Assembly: GCF_000472965.1 (NCBI RefSeq)
Contig: NZ_AXAU01000024.1
Coordinates: forward strand, 1 to 64,000
DNA from: Bradyrhizobium murdochi
GTDB taxonomy: Bacteria > Pseudomonadota > Alphaproteobacteria > Rhizobiales > Xanthobacteraceae
Reading direction: 5' to 3'
Length of the DNA stretch: 64,000 bases
Under the pieces are notes generated by a model. The model ran no database searches. It saw nothing but the letters and a program-made list of their open reading frames with translations, and was not told the origin of the DNA. Both the position numbers and the translations under genes were made by a program. Position 1 is the first letter of the stretch, and every line of letters begins with the position of its first letter. Shown here piece after piece: positions 1 to 7,513 of the stretch.

Positions 1-187
1 GTGAGGAGCGATCGCGCAAACCATCGACACCTTCCGCGCGGAAGCGTTCGACCCATTTGGCGACCGTCTTCGCTGTGGTGTTGAACTGACGGCCGGCCGC
101 GGCCTTGCTCAGCCCGCCGTCGACTACGCTCCGCGCCATCGCCTCTCGACCTTTCGGTGTCAGAGGCGCATTCTTATGGGTGTCCAT
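1..187 (-). CDS. IS481-family transposase, N-terminal part (partial)
   Basis: About 62 residues of the N-terminus are visible, read leftward from an ATG at 187. The sequence starts MDTHKNAPLTPKG and continues through SVVDGGLSKAAAGRQF and TVAKWVERFRAEGVDGL. This is the helix-turn-helix start typical of IS481 transposases, which bind the terminal repeats before the DDE catalytic domain acts. The catalytic part is beyond the window, so I cannot say whether the element is intact. No frameshift is visible in the portion present. The assignment rests on the recognisable N-terminal pattern and on the IS-like end just upstream. Confidence 0.75.
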   Translation of the reverse strand, partial: MDTHKNAPLTPKGREAMARSVVDGGLSKAAAGRQFNTTAKTVAKWVERFRAEGVDGLRDRSS

Positions 188-271
188 TCGGTTCTCCCCT
201 CAGAATCTGAAGCTTCAGCAACCTCAGCTTCCTCGGTCAGGGCCGAATGGACAACCTCCTGAAAGCTCACA
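1..271 (-). mobile_element. IS481-like insertion sequence, end only (cut by window edge)
   Basis: The 5' end of an insertion sequence whose transposase starts at 187 and reads leftward out of the window. A candidate terminal repeat beginning TGTGAGCTTTC (minus strand) ends at about 271, the form I expect for an IS481 end. The neighbouring phosphonate gene stops at 274-276, so the element sits immediately after its stop codon. The other end and the target duplication lie outside the window, so the boundary at 271 is an inference. Confidence 0.6.
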
Positions 272-273
272 TC

Positions 274-963
274 TTAGTCGCGCAATTGCCAGCGGCCGAT
301 GACCCGAAACCGCGAATTCGCATTGTCCTGACGACACAAGGCGATGGCGTCGATCGCGAGCGGGCCGATGCCGGTTGTTGAAAACCTGCTGCGTAGCATC
401 GCTACAACCCGCTCGCGCCGTTCGGCGGGAAGCCGCCCCGTCAGCGTCATGTGGAAGCGAAATTCTTCGAAGACGTAAGGGTAGCCCCAGCGGTCGAGAT
501 AGTCGCGCTGCCGTGGCGTCAACGCCTCCGGACTTCGCCGCGCGCGATCTTCCGGGCTGAGGGGAGCGCGGAACGGATCGAATGCTCTGGTCGCCTGGGC
601 GGCAAGCAGGTCAAGATCTGCCGACGGCTCGGCGGGAACGACCGCAATGAAACCGCTGATCGAATCGACGACCGGTTGGATCACGGGCAATGGCCGGGCC
701 AGATCGGCGAACAATTCGCATGCCGCAACAAGCTGCGCCTCGGCCTTGCCGTCGGCCAGCGCTATCGGCGCCTTCAGCGTGGCGTGAAAGCCGTATTTGC
801 GCGGATCGCGCGTCAGCTCGCGCCAGTCCAACGGGAGACCGTCCGGAAAGGGCAGGTCTTCGCCGCTATGGGTGTCGTAGCCGAGCAGAAAGGCGCCGAA
901 CCGGTCGAGCGCGCTGTCAGGCCTGGCGGTGTAATAGATTGCGTAACGGGGGTGATTTGCCAT
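274..963 (-). CDS. DUF1045 putative phosphonate metabolism protein (2H phosphoesterase fold)
   Basis: A 229-residue protein of the DUF1045 family found beside C-P lyase genes. Two HxTL motifs, HATL near residue 60 (YGFHATLKAP) and HMTL near residue 171 (FRFHMTLTG), are the catalytic pair of 2H phosphoesterases, which hydrolyse cyclic phosphodiesters. I chose the ATG at 963 because family members begin close to PRYAIYY. A GTG at 987 would overlap the phnM stop by 4 bases and add eight residues. It is last in a three-gene leftward operon. The substrate is unknown. Because no phnP is present, opening of the ribosyl cyclic phosphate made by C-P lyase is a reasonable guess. An IS element abuts its 3' end. 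Confidence 0.85.
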   Translation of the reverse strand: MANHPRYAIYYTARPDSALDRFGAFLLGYDTHSGEDLPFPDGLPLDWRELTRDPRKYGFHATLKAPIALADGKAEAQLVAACELFADLARPLPVIQPVVDSISGFIAVVPAEPSADLDLLAAQATRAFDPFRAPLSPEDRARRSPEALTPRQRDYLDRWGYPYVFEEFRFHMTLTGRLPAERRERVVAMLRSRFSTTGIGPLAIDAIALCRQDNANSRFRVIGRWQLRD

Positions 964-983
964 TGCGCCAGGATAGGGCCGCC

Positions 984-2177
984 TCACGCGGCTGCAACCG
1001 CCTTGCGTGATGCTGCGGACGAATGGACGAGACGGTTCGCCTCCGTCAGATGTACGAGACGCCCCGCGGCAATGACGGCGACGATGCGCGGGCGCAATGG
1101 CACCGTGTCATCAACGAGAAGGATGTCGGCGCGCTGCCCCGCGGCGAGCGTGCCGCGATCGGCGAGGCCGGCGGCGCGCGCCGGTGCCGCCGAGATCAAT
1201 TGCCATGCCGCGGCCAGCGGCAGAACGGCGTCGGCGGCAAGCCGGAATGCCGCCAATAGCGGCGCTGGATAATAATAGTCCGACGCAAGCACCGAACAGA
1301 GGCCCTTGGCGATCATGTCGGAGGCCCTGGTCCAGCCGGTATGGCTGCCGCCGCGCACCACGTTGGGCGCGCCAAACACGATGAAGTCACCGGCTTCGGC
1401 AGCATCGCGTGCGGTTTCCTCGTTGACCGGAAATTCGGCGATTGCAACGCCCTGCGCACGAAAGGCCTGCCGCATCGCCGGGCTCGCGTCGTCATGCGAG
1501 AGCATCCGGACATCCGCCGCGCGCGCTGCCTGCGCCAGCCGGGTGATCGAAGCCGGCACGTCGTGGCCGCGGCAGACTACACGTTCCACCAGGCGATCGA
1601 AGGCCTCGTCGCTGAGACCTGTGCGCTCGACCATTCGGCTGCGCTTTTGCGGCTTGGCGAGGCTGGCGACCGTCGAGTCCATATGGTCGTTGAAGGCGAA
1701 CAGGTCGACGCGTCCTTCCGACAGCCATTCGATGACTTCGCTTTCCGCGTCGAGATTGTAGGTCTCGTGCCGCAGATGGAAGCGGGTATCGGCGGCAAGC
1801 TGCGGCCGCATCTGCTCGATCGCCTCCAGCAAGCGCCTGGCATTGTCGGCGCTGCGCAGGCCAGGCTCCCACGACCAGGTCGTGGCATGATAGACGGTCG
1901 TGATCCCGTTGCTGATCGCCTGCCGGTCGCTGTCAACAAGCGCCACATCGATCGGGAAATCGACCCCGGGGCGCGGCATCATCTGCCGCTCGAAGGCATC
2001 GCCATGCAAATCGACAATGCCCGGCAATACCAGAAGGCCATCGGCATTGACGCTGCCGATGCTGTGGCTGCTGTTCGCACCTACGGCTGCGATCTCACGG
2101 CCGGCGATCCGCAATGAGGTTTCCACGATTTCGTGGCCGAGCAGGGCCCGGCCACCTTCTATGAACAGCTCAGTCAC
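984..2177 (-). CDS. phnM: PhnM-family diphosphatase, paralogue 1
   Basis: A 397-residue amidohydrolase-fold protein of the PhnM family. PhnM releases diphosphate from alpha-D-ribose 1-methylphosphonate 5-triphosphate in the C-P lyase pathway. The N-terminal metal motif reads PGIVDLHGDAFERQ, and GAPNVVRGGSH and ASDYYYP are shared with the second copy at 12138-13292. The start is GTG, overlapping the upstream acetyltransferase stop by 4 bases (GTGA), which indicates translational coupling. The two copies have clearly diverged: the other has ELHTDHLE at the metal site. This one may be specialised for a different substrate or expression condition. The family call is firm; division of labour between the copies is unknown. 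Confidence 0.85.
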   Translation of the reverse strand: MTELFIEGGRALLGHEIVETSLRIAGREIAAVGANSSHSIGSVNADGLLVLPGIVDLHGDAFERQMMPRPGVDFPIDVALVDSDRQAISNGITTVYHATTWSWEPGLRSADNARRLLEAIEQMRPQLAADTRFHLRHETYNLDAESEVIEWLSEGRVDLFAFNDHMDSTVASLAKPQKRSRMVERTGLSDEAFDRLVERVVCRGHDVPASITRLAQAARAADVRMLSHDDASPAMRQAFRAQGVAIAEFPVNEETARDAAEAGDFIVFGAPNVVRGGSHTGWTRASDMIAKGLCSVLASDYYYPAPLLAAFRLAADAVLPLAAAWQLISAAPARAAGLADRGTLAAGQRADILLVDDTVPLRPRIVAVIAAGRLVHLTEANRLVHSSAASRKAVAAA

Positions 2178-2836
2178 GATGCGGCACTCTGGTTGAATGG
2201 ACGGCGAGTAGCTGCGGCGGCTTCGTACTTTTCGAGAAAGCCCTCTACATCGAGCTTGCGGAAATCGGGCAGGGCGTGGCGCAGCGTCTCATGGTCCCAA
2301 TCCCACCACGCGAGTTCCGCAAGCCGCCCGGCAATGGATTCCGTAAAACGCCGCTTGATCGGCCGTGCCGGATTGCCTGCAACGATCGTATAGGCGGGGA
2401 CATCCTTGGTCACGATGGCGCCGGCCGCGACCACTGCGCCGGTGCCGATCGAGCGGCCGGGCAGAATGACCGCGCCGTGGCCGATCCAGACGTCATGGCC
2501 GATATGGACGTGGTGCTTGCGGCGCCATGCAAAAAATTCGGCATCGTCGCTCTCGCCCGAAAAGTAGCTGGAGGCGCGGTAGGTGAAATGCGCCTGCGAG
2601 GCCCAGTGCATCGGATGATTGCCCGGGTTGATGCGCGTCATCGCCGCGATCGAACAGAATTTCCCGATCGTCGTATAGGTGATCTGCGAGTCGTTCACGA
2701 CGTAGGAGTAATCGGCCATCGTGACTTCGAGCAGAATGGTCCGGGCGCCGACCTCGGTGTAGGCGCCAAGCTGGCAGTCGCGCACTGACGCGGTGGGGTC
2801 GACCAATGGTTCAGTGGAAAGCATCTTGCCGGCCAT
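2174..2836 (-). CDS. Phosphonate-cluster hexapeptide-repeat acyltransferase
   Basis: A 220-residue left-handed beta-helix acyltransferase of the xenobiotic acetyltransferase type, in the branch found with phn genes. Visible features are hexapeptide-like turns early on (VRDCQLGAYTEVG), the NPGNHPMHWASQ segment carrying the likely catalytic His, HIGHDVWIGHGAVILPG, and IVAGNPARPIKRRF near the end. It probably acetylates an amino- or hydroxyphosphonate or a related small molecule, but the acceptor cannot be read from the sequence. It is the first gene of the leftward operon with phnM and DUF1045, preceded by a strong Pho-box-like site at 2895-2912, so expression under phosphate starvation is likely. 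Confidence 0.85.
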   Translation of the reverse strand: MAGKMLSTEPLVDPTASVRDCQLGAYTEVGARTILLEVTMADYSYVVNDSQITYTTIGKFCSIAAMTRINPGNHPMHWASQAHFTYRASSYFSGESDDAEFFAWRRKHHVHIGHDVWIGHGAVILPGRSIGTGAVVAAGAIVTKDVPAYTIVAGNPARPIKRRFTESIAGRLAELAWWDWDHETLRHALPDFRKLDVEGFLEKYEAAAATRRPFNQSAAS

Positions 2837-2894
2837 CGGTAACGTCCATCAACGATCGGGAGAAAGGGATACCGGCTCGTCTTCGATGCGCTTG

Positions 2895-2912
2895 ATGACA
2901 AGATCATGACAG
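2895..2912 (-). promoter_or_regulatory. Pho box (PhoB site) for the leftward acetyltransferase-phnM-DUF1045 operon
   Basis: On the minus strand the sequence reads CTGTCAT GATC TTGTCAT, two 7-base PhoB half-sites with a 4-base spacer. Only one base differs from a pair of perfect CTGTCAT repeats. It lies 59 bases upstream of the acetyltransferase start, in the right orientation to act as its -35 region. Confidence 0.75.
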
Positions 2913-2960
2913 AGAGATGAAGCGGTCGCCGCTGTGGACGAACGCCGCACCGCAGCAGGC

Positions 2961-2978
2961 CTGTCACACAACTGTAAG
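2961..2978 (+). promoter_or_regulatory. Pho-box-like site for phnCDE
   Basis: The plus strand reads CTGTCAC ACAA CTGTAAG. The first half-site differs from CTGTCAT at one position; the second keeps CTGT and an A. It lies 46 bases upstream of the phnC start and points towards it. It is weaker than the divergent site at 2895-2912, but position and orientation fit PhoB activation of the transporter operon. Confidence 0.55.
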
Positions 2979-3024
2979 ATCGAGCCGGTAGCGATGCTCC
3001 ACGACCAGAACTCTGGAGCACTGC

Positions 3025-3840
3025 ATGCTGGTGGTAGAAGGTTTGACGTGTCGATTCGGCACCAAGGCCGCAGTAGATAACGCGTCATTCTCGATTCAGC
3101 CCGGCAGCTTCGTCGGCGTGATCGGCCGTTCCGGCGCCGGCAAGTCGACGCTGCTTCGTATGATCAACCGCCTCGCCGAGCCTTCCGAGGGACGCATCCT
3201 GTTCGAAGGTGTCGACGTGACTGCGCTGCGCGGCAAGGATTTGCGGCAGTGGCGCGCGCGTTCCGCGATGATCTTCCAACAGTTCAATCTGGTCGGCCGG
3301 CTCGACGTTCTGACCAACGTATTGATGGGGCGGTTGGCTGCGGTACCGTCGTGGCGTTCCCTCGCTCAGCTTTGGCCCGAACGTGACAAGGCAATAGCGA
3401 TGTCGGCCCTCGAACAATTCGATATGGCGTCTATCGCAGCACAACGCGCCGACCAGCTCTCCGGCGGTCAGCAGCAGCGCGTCGCGATTGCGCGTGCGCT
3501 GGTACAGGAGCCCGACATCATACTTGCCGACGAGCCAATTGCTTCGCTCGATCCTCGCAACACCCGCGTGGTCATGGATGCCTTGCTGCGCATCAACAAG
3601 CACTTCGGGATCACCGTAGTCTGCAATCTGCACTCGCTCGATCTGGCGCGAAGCTACTGCGACCGTCTGATCGGCATGGCGTCGGGGCGGATAGTGTTCG
3701 ACGGCGCGCCGGTAGCGCTGACAGATCGCATCGCGCGTGAGCTCTACGATCTTGAGGCGAATGAGGTGATGGATGCGACGCCGGCGCTTGCGCCAGGCGG
3801 TTCGGCGGTTCCAGCGCTCGGTACGGTCGCTGCGGCCTGA
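3025..3840 (+). CDS. phnC: Phosphonate ABC transporter, ATP-binding protein
   Basis: A 271-residue ABC ATPase that powers phosphonate uptake at the inner membrane. Walker A reads GRSGAGKST (about residue 36), the signature is LSGGQQQR, and Walker B is IILADEP followed by SLDP. The last 40 or so residues are an Ala/Pro-rich tail beyond the usual PhnC end (DLEANEVMDATP), which is slightly long for the family. It is first in phnC-phnD-phnE1-phnE2 and divergent from the acetyltransferase operon, with a Pho-box-like site upstream. Gene order and the ATPase motifs make the assignment secure. Confidence 0.95.
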   Translation: MLVVEGLTCRFGTKAAVDNASFSIQPGSFVGVIGRSGAGKSTLLRMINRLAEPSEGRILFEGVDVTALRGKDLRQWRARSAMIFQQFNLVGRLDVLTNVLMGRLAAVPSWRSLAQLWPERDKAIAMSALEQFDMASIAAQRADQLSGGQQQRVAIARALVQEPDIILADEPIASLDPRNTRVVMDALLRINKHFGITVVCNLHSLDLARSYCDRLIGMASGRIVFDGAPVALTDRIARELYDLEANEVMDATPALAPGGSAVPALGTVAAA

Positions 3841-3914
3841 GTGTTGCGTCCAAGAATCACGAGCTGCGCGGGACTGAAATCCGCAAGCTACATCGCTGCA
3901 AAATAGGAGACGTC

Positions 3915-4823
3915 ATGTTCAATCGTCTTGTTATTCTCGCCGCTGCGGCGGGATTGGTATTCTCAGTTTCCCCCGCATCAGCCCAGGACTGGAAAGCAAA
4001 ATATCCCGAACTGGTGTTCGCAAAGGTCCCCGATGAGAATGCTTCGGGCACGACCAACCGTTGGACGCCCTTGGCGGAGTATCTGTCCCGCGAGCTAGGC
4101 ACGAAGGTGACGCTGCGGATCGCCAACGACTACGCCGCGGTGATCGAAGGCCAGCGGGCCGGCAACATCCACATCGCGATGTACGGTCCGGCGTCTTACG
4201 CCCGTGCCTACATTATCGGCGCCAAGGTCGAGCCGTTCGCGATCGAAGTGAATGGCGACGGCACCAAGGGTTATTACTCGGTCCTCTATGTCAAAAGCGA
4301 CTCGAGCTACAAGGACATCAAGGACCTGAAAGGCAAGAATCTCTGCCTGGTCGACCCCAATTCAACGTCAGGCAACAACGTGCCGCGTTTCGCGATGGAC
4401 AAGATGGGCATCGACCCGGAGAAGTTCTTTTCCAAGGTGGTTTATTCGGGAAGCCATGAAAACGCGGTGATCGGGCTTGCCCAGGGTACCTGCGATGCGG
4501 CGTTCAACTGGTGGAATGACGAAAAGGAATCGAACCTGCTTCGGATGGAACGCAAGGGCATGGCGAAGGCCGCCGATTTCAGGATCATCATGAAGTCCGA
4601 ACAGATTGTGAATTCGCCGATGGCATATCTCGGTAGCCTGCCTGCCGACCTCAAGGCGGCGATCAAGAAGGCGGTGCTGGAAATTGCTGTGAAGGACAAG
4701 GCCGCTTTCGACAAGATCTACGAAGGGAAGCAACTGCCTTTCGTCGAGGTTGATCACAAAGCCTATGAGGCGGTGATCGATCTGACCAAGTTTGTCGACA
4801 GCCTGCGCAAGCAGAAATCCTGA
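3915..4823 (+). CDS. phnD: Phosphonate ABC transporter, periplasmic binding protein
   Basis: A 302-residue substrate-binding protein that captures phosphonates in the periplasm and delivers them to PhnE. It has a Sec signal peptide (MFNRLVILAAAAGLVF..., predicted cleavage after PASAQ). The mature part has family features: the TTNRWTPLAEYL segment, MYGPASYARAY, and DPNSTSGNNVPRF, the Ser/Thr-rich loop that binds the phosphonate oxygens. An upstream AGGAG lies close to the start. A 26-base perfect hairpin follows 23 bases after the stop and may protect this part of the transcript, raising PhnD over the permeases. Confidence 0.95.
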   Translation: MFNRLVILAAAAGLVFSVSPASAQDWKAKYPELVFAKVPDENASGTTNRWTPLAEYLSRELGTKVTLRIANDYAAVIEGQRAGNIHIAMYGPASYARAYIIGAKVEPFAIEVNGDGTKGYYSVLYVKSDSSYKDIKDLKGKNLCLVDPNSTSGNNVPRFAMDKMGIDPEKFFSKVVYSGSHENAVIGLAQGTCDAAFNWWNDEKESNLLRMERKGMAKAADFRIIMKSEQIVNSPMAYLGSLPADLKAAIKKAVLEIAVKDKAAFDKIYEGKQLPFVEVDHKAYEAVIDLTKFVDSLRKQKS

Positions 4824-4846
4824 GCAGAACGATAGGTCCGAACGAT

Positions 4847-4872
4847 ATGGGCAGATCGCGAGATCTGCCCAT
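4847..4872. repeat. Perfect intercistronic hairpin between phnD and phnE1
   Basis: ATGGGCAGATC and GATCTGCCCAT flank a GCGA loop: an 11-bp perfect stem with a GNRA-type tetraloop. It lies 23 bases after the phnD stop. There is no U-tract, so it is more likely an mRNA-stabilising or processing element than a terminator. The first ATG of the phnE1 frame is the first three bases of this stem. Confidence 0.8.
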
Positions 4873-4891
4873 TCCCGCTCTAGAAAAATCC

Positions 4892-5779
4892 ATGCGCACC
4901 GCAGTCCCCGAATTCCCGGAAGCCAGGCTGCAAGAGCTTGCCGACCGCTATGCGGATGCGGTCGCCGCTAAGCGACGGCGCGTTTGGCTCGGCTCAGCGG
5001 TCCTGATCGCAGCGGCGCTTGCCGCCGGCTGGATGGGCGATGTCGACTTTCGGAAATTCGCCGAGAATTTCTGGCGTTTCCCGGCCTACTTCGCCAGCAT
5101 AGCTCCCACGTTTTCGTTCTCGTCTGCTTGGAATGATCTCTCGGAATGGCTTTGGGGCTTGCCTCGCTGGACGCTGCTTCTCGGAGATACCCTGCTGATT
5201 GCGTATATGGGAACCCTTTCGGGAGCTATATGCGGATTCGTTCTCTGCTTTCTGGCATCGGCCAATCTCGTCAGGTCGCGAACAATCGTGTTTGTTACGC
5301 GGCGCTTGCTCGAGTTTTGCCGCACCGTCCCGGATATCGTCTTTGCCTTGATTTTTGTACTGGCGTTCGGCCTCGGGCCGCTGCCGGGTGTACTTGCCAT
5401 CGCGATCCATACCACTGGCGCGCTCGGCAAGCAGTTCGCGGAGGTTGTCGAGAATATCGATAACAAGCCGATCGAGGGGGTGGCGGCGAGCGGAGGTAGC
5501 TGGATTCAGATTGTCCGGTTCGGCGCGGTGCCTCAGGTTCTTTCGAATTTCGTAAGCTATGCCCTGCTGAGGTTCGAGATCAACGTGCGCGGCGCGGCGG
5601 TGATGGGCTTCGTCGGCGCCGGCGGGATCGGGCAGGATTTGATCGAGGCCGTTCGCAAATTCTACTACAGCGACGTTAGCGCGATCCTCTTGCTCATCAT
5701 TGTCACGGTCATGCTGTTCGATTTCATTACAGAGCGCGTGCGCCATCGCCTTCTTGGGCTAGAGGGCACCGGCGCATGA
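4892..5779 (+). CDS. phnE: Phosphonate ABC transporter permease 1
   Basis: A 295-residue inner-membrane permease of the PhnE family. After a short cytoplasmic N-terminus there is a hydrophobic segment (SAVLIAAALAAGWMG), then several more membrane segments. The EAA-type loop that contacts PhnC falls around AAVMGFVGAGGIGQDL. I placed the start at ATG 4892 (MRTAVPEF) because the in-frame ATG at 4847 is buried in a perfect hairpin; neither start has a strong ribosome-binding site, so the longer form stays possible. The stop overlaps the start of the second permease gene by 4 bases. The two permeases probably form a heterodimer. Confidence 0.88.
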   Translation: MRTAVPEFPEARLQELADRYADAVAAKRRRVWLGSAVLIAAALAAGWMGDVDFRKFAENFWRFPAYFASIAPTFSFSSAWNDLSEWLWGLPRWTLLLGDTLLIAYMGTLSGAICGFVLCFLASANLVRSRTIVFVTRRLLEFCRTVPDIVFALIFVLAFGLGPLPGVLAIAIHTTGALGKQFAEVVENIDNKPIEGVAASGGSWIQIVRFGAVPQVLSNFVSYALLRFEINVRGAAVMGFVGAGGIGQDLIEAVRKFYYSDVSAILLLIIVTVMLFDFITERVRHRLLGLEGTGA

Positions 5780-6630
5780 AATCGTTCAGCTCCGACGCTC
5801 AGGCCGCAATCGTTGAACGCTATCCGAGCCATTTCCGCCCGGATTGGTGGAGCAGGGCAAAGATCACGATAGGCCTTGGCACGGCTGTCGCGCTTTTTCT
5901 GTTCGGGATTGCCCAGCTAGACATACCGTTTCACCGGCTTTCTGACGGAATGGCCAGGCTAGGCGGATTCCTTCGGCTTATGTTGCCGCCCGATCCTGGT
6001 TCATGGGCAGAGGCATTGAAGTATTTGAATGCGCTCGGCGAGACGGTGTCGATCGCATTTCTCGGTACGCTGGGCGGAGCACTGCTGGCATTGCCAGTGG
6101 CCCTGCTGGCCGCACGCAATGTGGTTGCGAACCGGATCGTCCACTTTTTCTCACGCCGTAGCCTCGACACTATCCGTGGTGTCGATATCTTGATCTGGGC
6201 GCTCATCTGGGTCGGCGTCGTGGGATTGGGTCCGTTTGCAGGTATCCTTGCGGTGATCTGCAGCGATTTCGGGACGTTTGGAAAGCTTTTCTCGGAAGCT
6301 ATCGAGGCTGCAGACAAGAACCCCGCAGAGGGAGTTCGATCGGCGGGCGGCAACCATCTCCACGGCGTCCGGTTCGGGCTGTTGCCGCAGGTCTTTCCAA
6401 TTCTGCTGAGCCAAGTGCTTTATTACTTCGAATCCAACACGCGCTCGGCGACGATTATCGGAATCGTCGGGGCCGGTGGAATCGGCCTTCAGCTTGCCGA
6501 ACAAATCCGGGTGCTGGAATGGCAAAAGGTATCGTTTCTGATTCTGCTTATCCTCATCGCGGTTTCCGCAATTGACTGGATTTCCGGCAAACTCCGCTTC
6601 GCGATCATCGGGCGGCGCGCCGTCGCGTGA
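5776..6630 (+). CDS. phnE: Phosphonate ABC transporter permease 2
   Basis: A 284-residue permease of the same family as the preceding gene, overlapping it by 4 bases (ATGA). Membrane segments are visible at about residues 31-47 (IGLGTAVALFLFGIAQL) and in the region LGTLGGALLALPVALLA. The permease-ATPase contact loop is near ATIIGIVGAGGIGLQL. Its stop codon lies in one arm of the long inverted repeat that separates it from the convergent phnF. Two phnE genes side by side are common in rhizobial phn clusters. Confidence 0.92.
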   Translation: MKSFSSDAQAAIVERYPSHFRPDWWSRAKITIGLGTAVALFLFGIAQLDIPFHRLSDGMARLGGFLRLMLPPDPGSWAEALKYLNALGETVSIAFLGTLGGALLALPVALLAARNVVANRIVHFFSRRSLDTIRGVDILIWALIWVGVVGLGPFAGILAVICSDFGTFGKLFSEAIEAADKNPAEGVRSAGGNHLHGVRFGLLPQVFPILLSQVLYYFESNTRSATIIGIVGAGGIGLQLAEQIRVLEWQKVSFLILLILIAVSAIDWISGKLRFAIIGRRAVA

Positions 6631-6735
6631 TGCTTCTGTAGGGTGGGTAAAGGCGCGCTAGCGACGTGCCCACCATCTAGAGCACGTCACTGAATGGTGG
6701 GCACGCTATTGCTTTGCCCACCCTACAAGCATCAA
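6629..6735. repeat. Long inverted repeat between convergent phnE2 and phnF (REP-like, bidirectional terminator)
   Basis: The left arm runs TGATGCTT, then GTAGGGTGGGTAAAG, then CGTGCCCACCAT. The right arm carries the complements ATGGTGGGCACG, then CTTTGCCCACCCTAC and AAGCATCA. Together they can form a stem of about 35-40 bp with a few mismatches. The stop codons of phnE2 (6628-6630) and phnF (6732-6734) fall at or in the two arms. The GGTGGGCA/TGCCCACC core resembles a dispersed repeat I know from Bradyrhizobium intergenic regions (from memory). Confidence 0.75.
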
Positions 6736-7457
6736 CCGTTCTCCACCAGAAACTCGACACGCTCCGCGGCGAAGCGCGCGCGTTTGGTTACCAGCGGTTT
6801 GCCGTCGGTATCGACATCGGTACTATCGACCACGAGAACGGGACGCCCGAGCGCGAGATCGAGCCTTGCGGCGTCGGAGGCGTCCACGATGGTGGCGGTG
6901 ACGCGGGTTGAGGCGCGGCGGTAATCGCGAACGCCGTAATGCGCCAGCAGTTTGGTCATTGAGCGTACGTTGGCGAAGACCGCTCCGGCGCCCGGAAAGC
7001 GATCGGCGGAAAGCCAATTGGTGCTGACGCAGATCGGCGTGCGGTCAGCGAGCCGCACCGATTCGATACGGACCAGGGGCGCGCCGGTCTTCAGTCCGAG
7101 CTCACGGGCCAGTTCGCGCGTCGCGGGCTCTTCGGAGGCATCGATCAATTGGCCGCGCGGCTCGCGGCCGCCGGCGCCGACGATTTCGGAAAACCGCGTC
7201 CGCGAGCGCAAGGGATAGGCGAGGCGCTGCGCCTCGACATAGGTGCCGCTGCCGCGTTCGGCGCGCACCAGGCCGCGTTCGGCAAGCGCAGCCAGGGCGC
7301 GCCGCACAGTGTGGCGGTTGACCCGATAGGTATCGGCGATCTCGATCTCGCCCGGCAGCTTTTCGCCCGCAGCAAAGCGGCCGTCGGCAATGCCGCGCTC
7401 GATACCGTCGGCAACCTGCCGCCACAAGGCGACGCCGGAACTCTCCTGCAGGCTCAT
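6732..7457 (-). CDS. phnF: GntR-family (HutC/UTRA) repressor PhnF
   Basis: A 241-residue repressor. The N-terminal winged helix-turn-helix covers roughly residues 8-75 (GEIEIADTYRVNRHTVRRAL, then LVRAERGSGTYV). The C-terminal UTRA effector domain follows, with ISTNWL-type and VDSTDVDTDG segments. It is divergent from phnG; the 104-base gap holds a Pho-box-like site and a perfect 14-bp-arm palindrome that is its likely operator. By analogy with other PhnF proteins it should repress the C-P lyase operon until a phosphonate-derived or phosphate signal binds; the effector is not known from sequence. Confidence 0.9.
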   Translation of the reverse strand: MSLQESSGVALWRQVADGIERGIADGRFAAGEKLPGEIEIADTYRVNRHTVRRALAALAERGLVRAERGSGTYVEAQRLAYPLRSRTRFSEIVGAGGREPRGQLIDASEEPATRELARELGLKTGAPLVRIESVRLADRTPICVSTNWLSADRFPGAGAVFANVRSMTKLLAHYGVRDYRRASTRVTATIVDASDAARLDLALGRPVLVVDSTDVDTDGKPLVTKRARFAAERVEFLVENG

Positions 7458-7484
7458 GGCGTGGTGATACCAGAAATTATCCGT

Positions 7485-7502
7485 TTGTCACGAAACAGTC
7501 AT
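7485..7502 (+). promoter_or_regulatory. Pho-box-like site upstream of phnG
   Basis: The sequence reads TTGTCAC GAAA CAGTCAT: two half-sites matching CTGTCAT at 5 and 6 of 7 positions with the standard 4-base spacer. It points towards phnG. A weak -10-like CATTAT follows at 7510-7515 and runs into the PhnF palindrome, so a repressor bound there would block polymerase. Confidence 0.6.
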
Positions 7503-7513
7503 GGCGCTCCATT

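Noticed and set aside
4847..4891. Longer PhnE1 start at ATG 4847
   Set aside because: The ATG is the first three bases of a perfect hairpin and the added 15 residues look like translated repeat sequence. The choice is not certain.
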